Source of the DNA: Ischnura elegans | Lineage: Eukaryota; Arthropoda; Insecta; Odonata; Coenagrionidae | DNA: 64,000 nucleotides | Reading direction: 5' to 3' | Assembly: GCF_921293095.1 (NCBI RefSeq) | Contig: NC_060252.1 | Location: 3,100,001-3,164,000, forward strand | In this document: positions 35,190 to 46,349 of the stretch, piece by piece | Layout: each line of letters begins with the position of its first letter | How positions within the stretch are numbered: the first letter of the stretch is position 1 | The notes under the pieces: generated by a model | Seen by the model: only the letters and a program-made list of their open reading frames with translations | The model's database searches: none | Told to the model about the DNA's origin: nothing | Program-made: the position numbers and the translations under genes

Positions 35190-35828
35190 AAGGAGAGGTT
35201 TACCCTCCATTGAGGGTACAGGAAGGATAGGTGTACCCTTCCTGTACCCTTCAGCAAGGGTACACGAAGGGTATTTTAGAACATTGGTGGGTACGCCCTC
35301 TCCTTCCTGGAGGGTACGGGAAGGGTTTGGCCAGCCTCAATGAAGGGTACAGGAAGGGTAGGATAAAATTAAAACTAAAAATCCATAAATTAACATAAAA
35401 ATTTAAAAAATCGCTAATAAACTAAATTAAACGAATGGGGATGAGTTGCAACAGTGATTTCTAAAGTTATAGGGCATAAAAAAAATTAGCCTTCTCATGG
35501 TCTTGAACCCAGGACCTACATATTACAGGATCACGAACTAGGTATTTAACAACCTCGGCTACCGAGGTACTTGACAGGAAATGTATCTCAACGGAACTTA
35601 TACTACAAAATCTTAAGATGAGAATCGCACCCGGGCCTATGTGGAAGAAAGCTGTGACTTTTTTCTACCACGCCTATTTCGTTTCAGAAAATAAGAACGG
35701 CATTCTAATACTGAACATCACTCTAGCGATGTCTCATTGTCAGCCACACAAATAGGTTACATCCTAAAACGTGAATGGAAGAACTTCTAAATGAGCTTTT
35801 TTCACACAATTACAGAAACTATTGTGTA

Positions 35829-36105
35829 CAGTGGCGTAGTCAGGAATTTCGTTTGGGGGGGGGGGGGTCCAAAACCAGTTGGGAAAAGTTTTGAAAAACA
35901 GAAAAACAGGATAGTAAGTATTGGAATTCAACTTATTCAAACACTTTTCATAATCGAAAAAACTTCAATAGTCAAAGAAATATTTTTTAAATTCATTATT
36001 TTTCAATATTTTGATTTCTATTATGAAGGAAAATGATTGTGTTTTTATACTTCGGAGGGGCGGAGGGTCCGAACCCTCCGGACCCCACCCCTGGATACGC
36101 CACTG
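35829..36105. mobile_element. hAT-type MITE
   Basis: Inverted ends CAGTGGCGTAGTCAGG (left) and CAGTGGCGTATCCAGG (right, inverted). A 13-base G run follows the left end and CCGGACCCCACCCCTGG precedes the right. Flanks ATTGTGTA and AATATGTA match at 6 of 8 positions, a decayed 8-bp duplication. P1 lacks it, giving the empty site. Confidence 0.8.
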
Positions 36106-36339
36106 AATATGTATATTATTGTTTTCCTTAAGGAAATTTTAAAGATTAGTTGTGTAGCCCGTCTATCTTTGCTTTCAAAGACTGCTTACGTTCTTGTACG
36201 GAACTCAATACTCTTTAGCAGGTGAAAGTAGCTAAGGAGACTCTTTCAGGATATGTTTTCTTCAGTTATAAATGCTAAGTCCCAAGGAAGGGTAAACGAA
36301 GGATTTTTCTCTCCTTCCCTTACCCAGATAGCATGCTAA

Positions 36340-36722
36340 ACTTGCAGCAAGCTTGCTGCAAGCTTGTCACGACAAAGTTGCAAGGTTGCAGCAAGCTTGT
36401 CATGACAAGCCTGCAAGCTTGCGGCAAGCTTGAATCAAACCTCCTAGTTACGCTTTTTCAAACTTGCAGCAAACTTGTCGCAACAAACTTGCAGCAAACC
36501 TGTCGGAGCAAACTTGTCGCATCAAACTTGCAGCAAACTTGTCGCATCAAACTTGCAGCAAACTTGTCACATCAACCTTGTCGCATCAAACTTGCAGCAT
36601 CAAACTTGCGGCAAACTTGTCGCATCAAACTTACCGCAAACTTGTCCCATGAAACTTGCAGCAAACTTGTTGCCTCAAACTTGTCGTATCAAACTTGCAG
36701 CATATTGTCACATCAAACTTGT
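36340..36722 (+). repeat. Left sub-terminal repeats of W
   Basis: About fifteen copies of CAAACTTG with CAGCAAACTTGTCGCATC as the fullest unit, irregular 12-27 bp spacing. These generate long open frames with repeated CSKLVA- or TCRIKLAAN-like residues that are artefacts. Confidence 0.85.
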
Positions 36723-39700
36723 TAATGTTTTGATAAAATTAAAAAAAAACAAGGATGCAAATTGGCTTTGAGGATGTAAAATTAAAAAATCATTTTCTTG
36801 AATTCCTGTTTATTTACACATATAATTACATATTTAGAGATTTATTAAATATCTTCATCAGCCTGAACCTCGGCGTGTTTGTTCATCCTGCCAATCCTTG
36901 AAGAGAAAATAGTAATTACTCCACGTGAAATGAGGTATAATGTGTCATTTGACAAAAGCAGGGAGGTACTATCATTTGCAAAAGTCTTGCAACAAATCGA
37001 GTGGCACCACTTTCGCTCCATTCGTTACATGGTTATCTTATTGGATTTAGACCCTTATGACTCTTTCCACAAGATTGAAGCCAAATCCTAAGATCCGAGT
37101 GTCATTTGATATGTCACTCATCTTCCGTATATTCCATGGTAACACAATAAGCTACACAATGCAACCCAATCAGCACAAGATTCTTCCGCACATACACAAT
37201 GGAACACACTTAGCACTATGACATGCGCTTGTCTAGGGATTTTCAATTTCAGATTATTATTATGTACATGACATACACAAATACAATTCTTCACTATGCA
37301 CACAGAACAATTTATATGATTTAGATGCATAAATCACTTCCTTCATGTTATCGGATATCGAGAAATATTACTTGACGAAATGGAAAAGGCACACCTCTCA
37401 GAAATGAAATTCAACACTGTCATCACAGGGCTATCCAGCAACTGAACTATATTCATGGTGGCTTCGCACTGATCCGAAATTTTCTCCACCTTCAACTATT
37501 AATTACGTCATGCCGAACGTCTAAAGACACGAACTCTTCCTGCAGTTAGTACCTACATGACCGCAACTCCCAACTTGTTTATTCTCCAAACAATGAATCA
37601 AATACAACCGGTATAGTGATGCATCGTGTTAATCGCGCGTGTGAATGCTAGCAGTTATTCATGATGACATCGTACGGAATCCAGAATAATTCTTCGCTTC
37701 GAGAGCATTGTCAAATGTAACATGAAGCGAGGGATATGAGACTAGCCCACTTCGCCAAGGGCATACTCAGGATCATAACTGAGGGGGGTGGGGGTCAAGC
37801 CATGGTCTTGAGGGAGGGGGGCAAACCAAGTTGTGACATTAGTTTTTGAGATTATTTCCTCTCAAATTGAATTATTAATTGTCGATTTCTGGCCACCATT
37901 AAATTTGAATGACCACTATCTGGGTATAAACCTTAATGGTAGCTCAGAAGGACTCACGAACAGGTCATCGTGACACGGGAGGGAGACGTAGGAAAGTTTG
38001 AGATTATTTTTATACTCGTATTTGACTGGATTAGAGAAGTGAAAATATTGAAGAAATTACGTATATGGAACCATAGATTACTACGATAGTTCTCATCCCA
38101 AACGTTAATAATGATGAGCAGTTACGGACCTGTAAAGGAAACTTTATAACACTGGGAATCATATTCACCACTGATTCTGATTGGAGTTCCCTCAAGGGAA
38201 ACGCAATGATTCGTCCTACCGTGCTAACAACGTAGGATTCCCGTCGAACGATCATTTAAATTAGAAATTGTAATTAAAAAATGCTCAAATTCAATATTTG
38301 GTATTCTCTTAACACACATGTAAAAAATAAAAAAAACTTTAAAACAAAATACAGCTTTGAGGAGGACAAAAAAATTTGGGAATTGGAGGGAATCAAACGC
38401 TCCTCCTCCGATTACAAGCCGAGAACTCTTCCACTGCGCTATTCAGACTTCAATTGTTGAGGATGGTGATTCTGATAATTTATCTTAATAGTAACATGAG
38501 CTGCTGTCATATGCTTCCCAATTGAAAGATTTTTGAACAAAATAATCACTTTCTCAGTATTTCAGTCTATCATTTGTTTATGTCTTTATAGCCTGAATAC
38601 GGAGGCTTTCACATACTTTACGTTTCCGCTGGTTAGTATAGGAATATTATGATGTTGTTGCTCGAGTCGCCTGCGGCTTCGGTATCATGGTATCGTCCTT
38701 ATAAGTTATTATTATTCGTTATTATGTTTCTAAATCGGTATTTGTAAATCTAATGAACAAGCTTATACATTCATTTCAAACAGAAATTCTGTTAAGATTT
38801 GCTTACGTCCTACTTGAAAGGTTTTATGAAATGAGCTGCAGTTCCACCGATTTCAATCCTGCCCTAAACATAAAACGTATTGCCAACAAACACATTTCCT
38901 AATACCATATAACCTACTTAATACATGTAGAGAAGTTAATTAATGATGCTAAGTAAGTATCATAATTATCCCTAATTCATCAGAGCATTATTTAAAAGAT
39001 TGCAGGTTAATGTAATAACTTAATCATCAACGATATAGCAGCTTAGAATTATTATATGCATTCACACTTATTTAGCAGCGCAACATATTATCAAACAATA
39101 CCTGTTGAAATCCGAAAATCATTGAAAAAGACTTTCAGCAGGAATTAAGCTTTCGTCGTCATATCTTGAATACGTGGAAAGGAGTACCTCTCTACCGGTT
39201 GACGGACGTCACTCTCGAGAACTCTGTTATTTATGCACGTCACGGTCGAGAACTCTGTTGTTATTTATGCAACGATTAAAGCCCATTAGCTTCACTAATT
39301 TCATATTTTTCGTGTTTGCTCAGATATTTATACGATGAAACATTTGGAATATCAAAGCTTCCTCATATCTTATGTCATAGATATAGTATTTTAAAAATCA
39401 ACTCGAGTCAATAAATGTTAACAAAAGTCCGCCATGTTCACAGTGAGCCACTCGTGATTTCCAGCTCTCTGAAAAGAGCTAAGATCACTCAAAAAGAGCC
39501 AAGCTACAAACTTTTCAAAATCTCTCCGAGGAATTACCCTCGATCTTTTCTCCTGCATAAAATGCTATAATGTGTTTGGGGGAATATCATGAACATTAAT
39601 TCACTTAAATGGAAGCGATCAAATCTCGAGACTGAAAAGGATTTTAAAAAACCTCACCCACACAATGACCCGTTCTCCATACATTGAACCATGAAGACTA

Positions 39701-40030
39701 GTGTTGGATTGCTGCACACACCCTAAAACCATACATTTTCCGGGCACAATCTTTGTGGTGCAAAAGTGGCGCCGCTCGCTTTGTTGCAAGACTTTTGCAA
39801 ATGATAGTACATTGAGAAATTATTAACTGATATTCCAAAATGAATAAGCAATCAAATTTAATATTTAAGATGCCAATTGTACCCCCACATTCTCATAATG
39901 GTTGTATATGATTCAACTTCCATGGAACATTATAGATTAGTGTATACCTAACATAAGAGGGAATGGAAAATATGAAGAAAATGTCTGATGATGATCGAAT
40001 TAATGTGGCAGAGAAATGAGAAGCAACAAC
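36723..40030. other. W interior, left part
   Basis: Mostly AT-rich. A ~48-bp inverted pair TACTATCATTTGCAAAAGTC lies at 36966-37014 and 39764-39812 and could be the ends of a further 2.85-kb insertion, but no target duplication is visible. A G-rich spot at 37775-37820 resembles MITE ends. No protein was recognised. Confidence 0.4.
38380..38452 (-). repeat. tRNA-derived relic (Thr-like)
   Basis: On the minus strand ATAGCGCAGTGGAAGAG (A-box like), CTTGTAATC in the anticodon-loop position (TGT, threonine) and GTTTGATTCCC (B-box like) are correctly spaced. The acceptor stem does not pair, so this is a pseudo-tRNA or SINE head, not a working tRNA gene. Confidence 0.5.
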
Positions 40031-41296
40031 TTACTTTCTCATTTTCCTCACTTTAGCCTGGTTCAGCCAATCACTTAAACAACCCTTCAGCGACACATCC
40101 GACGCCTCAGGGTAGATCCTTCTGCATACACCTATGAAATAATAAAAAACATACTTAATGTCACTTAATGTAATATGTTAAAAGTTCATTTCAATGATCA
40201 ATTATTATAATAATCTTAGAATATCTTATTGAATGCACTCACGAAAAATAACAGGACACACAGATGTGCTGTAAAAAGATTTCTTTGCTGAATTCTTCAG
40301 CGGTTTGCCCGTTAGAGAGTACAATTCTGCCACATCATCACTTATGAGACGACGCACTATATTTTGAAGCAGTGCTCGTTCATTTTTCCCACCAACTGCT
40401 ACCAAACATTGCATCTAGAGATAAAAAAGACCAGATCAATGAAGAGTTTACATGTAATACAAGAATAAAAAAATCATGTTCACAGCCAGAAGAAAAATTC
40501 ATAAAATTGCAGTACGTGTGCATACTGACCGAATTCTTCTGAAGTTTGCCTGTTAGGGAATACAGCTCTGCTACATTGTCATTCTAAGACGACGCAACAT
40601 ATTTTGTAGAATTGCTCATTCATTTCTTCTACCAACTGCTACCAAACATTGCATCTAGAGATAAATAAAGATCAGATCTATTAAGAGTTAACAGCTAATA
40701 CAAGAATAACAAAAATCATGTTTACAGCCAGAAGAAATATTCACCAAAATAATTAACACAATTGTCATGGTTAGTATGCACATGTAGTATGTGTGCACAA
40801 GTGCATATGAAATTACAAAAATCCAATCATACCAAAACTGTTTAATATTTCATTGGATAATAATCCATATGCACTTCAAAATTATGTTGTACTTGACTAT
40901 TTTTATAGCACTTTGAATTCCAAACACCTACGAATGTCTGGCGAGCTCCAAATTTACATGGATTTTGAAACTTTCTTGCAAAAACTTAATTGTTCTTTCA
41001 TTAAAAAATCATACATTGTTTGAATCAGGATGGTAGCACACAAATTATCATTATTCACTGACCAACTTTGGCTCAAATGAGGGATCTCCACCTATCCTAT
41101 GGCAGAGTTTGATGAAATCCTCATCCGCTGTCAAAGGCAATTGGCTGAAATTCATCTCCTCCACAGTAGCATCCTTTCGCTTTGGGTCACAAGCCAATAA
41201 AGCATCTACTTTCCTCTCCAAGTGTGAAAACCCAGGTGCCATTTCTCCCATCCACATGAGGAGCTGGCTATTCTGTAGTTTTAATTTTTCTGCAAC
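40031..41296 (-). CDS. DUF4806-like protein, three 3' exons carried in W
   Basis: Exon a (41296-41063) follows TTTACAG and is 234 bp. It encodes AEKLKLQNSQLLMWMGEM, then EEMNFSQLPLTADEDFIKL and GDPSFEPKL, ending TTG|GTCAGT in phase 0. Exon b (40414-40243) follows TATCTCTAG and encodes VGGKNERALLQNIVRRLIS, then DDVAELYSLTGKP, ending TTC|GTGAGT in phase 1. Exon c (40131-40031) follows TTTCATAG and encodes VCRRIYPEASDVSLKGCLSD, then WLNQAKVRKMRK and a stop. All phases join without a break. An alternative end for exon c is a donor AAA|GTAAGT at the stop. The order LP-T..DF..L, then GG......R.I.R+L.DD.A..YS.TGK, matches my memory of DUF4806, an arthropod domain of unknown function often in multi-copy genes. 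No 5' exon or promoter was found, so this is probably a captured 3' gene fragment. Intact frames suggest recent capture or selection. Confidence 0.6.
40522..40742 (-). pseudogene. Tandem duplicate of the DUF4806 exon b
   Basis: The region repeats the exon at 40243-40414 with its upstream intron (TATCTCTAG|ATGCAATGTTTG and a shared AATCATGTTYACAGCCAG tail). It has several changes, including in-frame stops and indels within the GG..ERALLQN part. The splice acceptor survives, so it could be spliced as a poison exon between exons a and b. It lies in their intron. Confidence 0.75.
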
Positions 41297-42954
41297 CTGT
41301 AAATATAAAATTGTTATAAATACACTAATACCGATTGATTTGCTTACTACATTAGCAGACTTGGTACTTAATCATCATAAATCCTGCCTACATGGCTATC
41401 AAACAGGTGCTAACAATAGATTTTAATATACTACTAATTTTTCTATCAAAAAACACGAGTAATTGATTACATAACAAAAAATTTAAGGATTGTAATCTTA
41501 TTGCACAGAAATAGCTTAGAAACGTTTTACTTATGCCCTTGAGTGCAACATGTCTGTTAAAAATGTACTGGCAGAAATGTACGATGTATACATGGGCATT
41601 TGCAAAAAAATGTACTAAAGCACAAATCAATGGCTAAATTATAATGATAGGAGAGAGTTCAACTGATGGCTATGTTTAGAACAGCTTATTAATTGCTATT
41701 ATTCTTCGACATATTCCAAATAGTTACTCATTTTCAAGAAAAATCTTTCGTAAGTGAGTTAATTGAGGTTGAGACTAATGTTTTAATGTCATAAAGAACT
41801 GTTAACAAAGTGGCTTCTACTGCGAGAACCCTGATATTTCAACTTTAACCGTCTGAATGGATTCTTTTCACTATGCCAGCGAAAGCAAAGACCATGCTAA
41901 ATTGTAATTACCCTGAGAATAAAATAATGAATAATCTTAAATGATTATTGGATAGTAATTGGCGGTTCATTAATCATACATAAGTATCGAATGGAAAAAA
42001 ATGTTCCATTTACTTACAATTACATAGAGCACAGCAGAGAATCTCTTCGTGACGCTAAAAGCCACTGTTTCCGGGAATTCAAAAACTTATTCAGGCGTTG
42101 ATTTGTTGCATGAAACAGCATACTTCCAATCCCTTTTTGCCAGTATTCACTACGAAGCACGGATTATTTTCTTCTTCCATAGCATACTTCAACGTAAATT
42201 TGCTTGTAACGTAGCCTACGCTTGTAAGCACCGCTTGTAAGCACCGCAAGCCATGCACATGCACAATCACAAAATATCAGTAACCGTTAGGTCACGTGGT
42301 ACACAAGACGGCCGCCGGGCGTTTTGGCGCGAGTTCAAAATACGATTTTTAATCCAAAATATTAAAATAAGTTCGTAATATAATGGGAAACTTTTTTTAA
42401 CTTGAGTTTTTTATGAATATGAAGATAATTATATCAAATAACATTATATTGTTATATTACTATAGTTCTCATTAAGTAAATATTATTAAAACCTTACAAC
42501 CAAGCTTCCAGTTTTATCGTTATAATGGAAGTAATTGTTTTTAGCATAGATTTCAAATGGACCCTTTCGCATACATTTTTGTATGCACACTGTATTCACT
42601 TGTGTACATTTTATACCGTGTACACACTGTATAAAGTACTATATAGGCTCTAAAAATATACATAAAATGTGTAAATTGTTCACATCCCGTATAGAAATTG
42701 TGTAAAAAACATATTTCGCCATATCACCTGAAAGGCACCCTCAAGGCGCCTTTTGGAGGCAGTTTCTTAAGTGGGATATTAATCCAAGAAAATTTATTTT
42801 TAAATCTAAGCAATTCTCATCCCTGCTTGAGGGTGATCTCATGACTGAGTTTTCTGACCAGAAAATATTTCCACCTTGACATGGCAATGGAAAATCAATA
42901 TGGGTAGCTTGACATAGGCAAGGAAAAGTCAAGCTTGACGTAAGCTTACATGCT
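41297..42954. other. W interior, right part
   Basis: Probably includes the upstream intron of the DUF4806-like gene. A possible exon end ATT|GTAAGTAAAT on the minus strand lies near 42018, preceded by a frame with EEENNPCFVVNTGKKGLEV (about 42170-42110); unrecognised and stop-limited. A CpG-rich spot at 42290-42335 (GGCCGCCGGGCG) might be a promoter. The rest is AT-rich. Confidence 0.35.
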
Positions 42955-43390
42955 ATGTGGGTAGTAGCAGGTTTGATATGGCAAGTTTGCTGTAGGTGTG
43001 ATACGGCAAGTTTGCTGCAAGTTTGATATGGCAAGTTTGCTGCAGGTGTGATATGGCAAGTTTGATATGGCAAGTTTGCTGCAGGTTTGATATGGCAAGT
43101 TTGCAGCAAGTTTGATATGGCAAGTCTGCACCAGGAATGATATGACAAATCTGCTATGGGTGCAATATGGCATGTATTCTGCAGGTGTAATGTACTATTC
43201 TACAGCTTGTATGTGTTCACATAACTTGTAAGCTTTATTCAAGCTTGTACATAACTTTTTGAATGCTATGTACATAGCTTTCAAGCCAGAATAGGTTTGT
43301 CACGGCAAGTTTGCTGCAAACTTGCCACGACAAGGTTTGCCGTGACAAGCCAATGACAAGCCTATGACAAGTTTGCTGCAAGCTTGCATG
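42955..43390 (-). repeat. Right sub-terminal repeats of W
   Basis: Many copies of GGCAAGTTTGCTGCAGGTGTGATAT in 12-25 bp units, the mirrored counterpart of 36340-36722, ending in TTGCATGCTATCTGGG. Confidence 0.85.
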
Positions 43391-43409
43391 CTATCTGGGT
43401 ACCCTTAAT

Positions 43410-43955
43410 GGTGGGTAGAGGAAGGGTTGACGGATGGTAAGGGAAGGAGTTCCAAGGAAGGGTACACGAAGGATTTTTCTCTCCTTCCCTTACCCTTAAT
43501 GGTGGGTTGAGGAAGGGTACACGGATGGTAAGGGAAGGAGTTCCAAGGAAGGGTACACGAAGGATTTTTCTCTCCTTCCCTTACCCTTAATGGTGGGTAG
43601 AGGAAGGGTACACGGATGGTAAGGGAAGGAGTTCCAAGGAAGGGTACACGAAGGATTTTTCTCTCCTTCCCTTACCCTTAATGGTGGGTTGAGGAAGGGT
43701 ACACGGATGGTAAGGGAAGGAGTTCAAAGGAAGGGTACACGAAGGATTTTTCTCTCCTTCCCTTACCCTTAATGGTGGGTAGAGGAAGGGTACACGGATG
43801 GTAAGGGAAGGAGTTCCAAGGAAGGGTACACGAAGGATTTTTCTCTCCTTCCCTTACCCTTAATGGTGGGTAGAGGAAGGGTACACGGATGGTAAGGGAA
43901 GGAGTTCCAAGGAAGGGTACACGAAGGATTTTTCTCTCCTTCCCTTACCCTTAAT
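43410..43955 (+). repeat. 91-bp minisatellite, six copies
   Basis: Units start at 43410, 43501, 43592, 43683, 43774 and 43865, an exact 91-bp period with only one or two changes per unit. Each unit contains GGTAAGGGAAGGAG and, 31 bp later, its perfect inverse CTCCTTCCCTTACC, so every unit can form a 14-bp stem. The near-identity implies recent amplification. It is the right part of repeat P2; W inserted into a unit at its left edge. Confidence 0.95.
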
Positions 43956-43975
43956 GGTGGGTAGGGCGTGGGTTG

Positions 43976-44252
43976 TGCAAGGGTAACTACCCAGCCGGCA
44001 CAGCCCATACCGCATCTATATGTGAAGTGGATGCAATGCGTGACAAAATGCGCTAGGTACCAAATATCCTTCTGCCATCCTTTGCTAGTTGCGCCTATGA
44101 ATGCCATATTTTTCATGATGTGGTTTAATACTTAAAAATATCTGCAAGTCCTCGCATTAATTATTATAAAATTTCAAGAACTATTATTATTATAATTATT
44201 CATTGTATTCAAGATTTTCACGGACATACGGAACTACCAATGACTACAGCAG
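43976..44252. other. Short spacer between P2 and Q1
   Basis: No repeat ends apart from the last partial minisatellite unit. No coding signal. Confidence 0.4.
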
Positions 44253-45474
44253 TAGGGCTGCTATTATGGATAAGCGTTGCAAAGAATAGCATACGCTATT
44301 CTGCGGGTCATTATAGCAACGACCCCGTATTATGAATGAAGCGTAGTAATAATTTTGTTCGGAATAGCAGCATGCTATTTCTTGCGCGAGCTATTTGGAA
44401 GCTCCGCCTCTTCCCGTATGAAAAACTTTCTGAACAGTTTGCGTAACCAATGAGGGAGAAGATATTTTATATATTTTTCTGTATTTTACGGAATATTGAC
44501 TTGAAATTATAAATAATTGCTTTATTTACATTTAAAAATTATATTAAACCTTGGAAATATATAATACGCTTTGAAAATCTCATTTAAGAAATCAGCTGTT
44601 TGTTGTGTTTGTGATAATTTCCCAATGGCTTCAGACAGGTGGGTTAGGTCATAATTTCGTTGTTATAATGATGATTTATCGGACATAAATATTCAATGAT
44701 TTACCTATATCCGATCGGTCCTTTACCGTGAGATATATGCTATGCGAAATAATCATTGAAAGCTAAATATGTTTGATTTTCTTCGTAAATGTGTAAGGCT
44801 TCGAAGTCTGTTTGTTGCATATCAGAATTAATATGTATCAACTTTTATTGTATTGCTCGTGACGATATCGTTTTACTGTATGAACTAGAAGCTTTCGTTT
44901 CTAATGTTATCTATATATTATATGACTCCCTAATTTCAGTGTTCATTCTCTGTTTAGGAAATGAAGTAGGTGGCAACGTCACAGCTGTGCTTTCATGTAT
45001 TATGATGGAATAGTATCGATATTTCAGCTGCATATTTGGAAAAAGTAGAGGGAGGTGATGGTGAATTTGAGGATGGATGGAACAGCTGTGAAAAAGTGAA
45101 TCTAGCAATAGTGAATCGTGTGGAAAGTGCTGTTGTGTCAGTTATCATTGTTTTCGTATCAGCTGATTTTATTATGTGCTCACTGAAATTTTTGATAGAC
45201 CCTGAACTGTGCCGATAAACTGAAACTTAATTGTGTGAATAACTTACTTGTCTATAGAGGAAACAATTTGTATTCAATTCCACATGATATATATTGCATT
45301 AATGATGTAGTGCATGGATATTCCATTAAACGTTTGTGGTGAATCATATTTGTTCGGAAACTTTATTGGTGTTCGGAGAAATCCTTTGTTTTCAAGCAAG
45401 TAATTCAAGTCGACTGCCCGTATTTATAATTTAGTAAATTTTTAGTTTTAATTGTAGAAGGCACCCAGCTAGCA

Positions 45475-46340
45475 AAAGAAAGGCTGTTGCCCCGTAAATT
45501 ACGGCAACTTTCCATCAACGGTAAAGAAACCGTTGAATCCCTATTATATACAGCCCTTGAGGTAACTGACTCACTCATGGATACAAATTCCCGACCACTT
45601 CCAGAAGTGCTGGAGAGCTGAAATTTGGCACGCGTGCGGAGAACCCGAAATGATCCGGAGGAAAAATCCGAAAACCGGAAGTTTCCGCCACGTGTTGTCG
45701 CTAGGACGACAAAATGGCCGAAATCGCGCCTTTTCCGGGGACATTCTTTCTCTTTTTATTTTACTGCGCGCGAACCATGCGTGTTACATGAATCGTTAAT
45801 GCATTTTTTGAAAGCTGATAAACGTGGTCACGTGATTATGTAATAGTATTAGTTTCTTTTTAATAAAATGACTGCCAAAATGGCGTCTAAATTTTGGTTT
45901 TTCGAAAATAATTTCATTCCTTCCGCTCCCCTCGACTTAATTTCGAGTGTAGGATAACGAAAATGATTATTATATATGCTCATAACATCGTCTACGAAAT
46001 GTAGGCAACAATTTTCTTTCGTCATCCTTGGTTACTCAGAAAAAAATTAAAATATACCGAAAATTACGATTTCCAAAAGATTAACACAGGATTTTGTAAA
46101 TTTTACCCTGATCGATTTCTTTCAAACTTAGTATTTGCATACACGTATGCATTGACTTTCAGAAAAAATAAACATTTAATAAATTATTAAATCGATATAA
46201 CGGCAAAAAAATGAAAATGGCGGGCACTACTAATTTTTTCCGGGGAGAGATTTATTTTTTATTGTATTACTCTCGAAATATGGATGCCATAGGGACAACT
46301 TCTCTTAGATATGATAGTAAATGGATGTGATCATATAACA
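45475..46340. other. U left part, no gene
   Basis: A GC-balanced stretch at 45600-45790 (AAATGGCCGAAATCGCGCC) is open on the plus strand, but unrecognised. The remainder is AT-rich. A short hairpin GTTGCCCCGTAAATTACGGCAAC sits near the end of U. Confidence 0.35.
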
Positions 46341-46349
46341 TCATCATCT

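Larger units (their letters stand above)
36323..43399. mobile_element. Element W (7077 bp) with captured gene exons
   Basis: Ends CCCAGATAGCATGC at both sides, flanked by TA (36321-36322 and 43400-43401). Removing W and one TA restores a regular 91-bp minisatellite unit, so the boundaries are certain. Both sub-terminal regions are dense in short repeats (left 36340-36720, right 42955-43390). The interior holds three exons of a DUF4806-like gene, a tRNA-like relic and long AT-rich filler. There is no transposase, so it is non-autonomous. Short ends, dense sub-terminal repeats, a 2-bp duplication and gene content fit a CACTA-like gene-carrying element. Confidence 0.85.
35190..43975 (+). mobile_element. 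Repeat P, copy 2, carrying a MITE and element W
   Basis: Parts of P2: a left minisatellite (35190-35360), the unique part (35361-35828 and 36106-36270) and a right minisatellite (36271-36322 and 43400-43975). They are separated by the MITE at 35829-36105 and element W at 36323-43399. The same order is seen in P1. P2 has AAGGGTA-type repeats on both sides. Confidence 0.65.

Noticed and set aside
36333..36771. Long Cys/Leu-rich open frames (repeated NLSHQTCRIKLAAN-like residues) as a repeat protein
   Set aside because: They are produced by short tandem DNA repeats with open frames in several phases at once; no start context and the same class of repeat is seen inverted at 42955-43390.
37754..37830. 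Another CAGTGG-type MITE at the G-rich spot
   Set aside because: No matching second end and no target duplication could be found.
38380..38452. Functional tRNA-Thr gene
   Set aside because: Box-like words and a TGT anticodon position exist, but the acceptor and anticodon stems do not pair.
43410..43955. CRISPR-like regular repeats
   Set aside because: Units are contiguous 91-bp tandem copies without unique spacers, and the genome is eukaryotic.
43769..44116. 115-codon minus-strand frame over the minisatellite
   Set aside because: The 91-bp period is not a multiple of three; the frame only exists because stops are rare in the unit.
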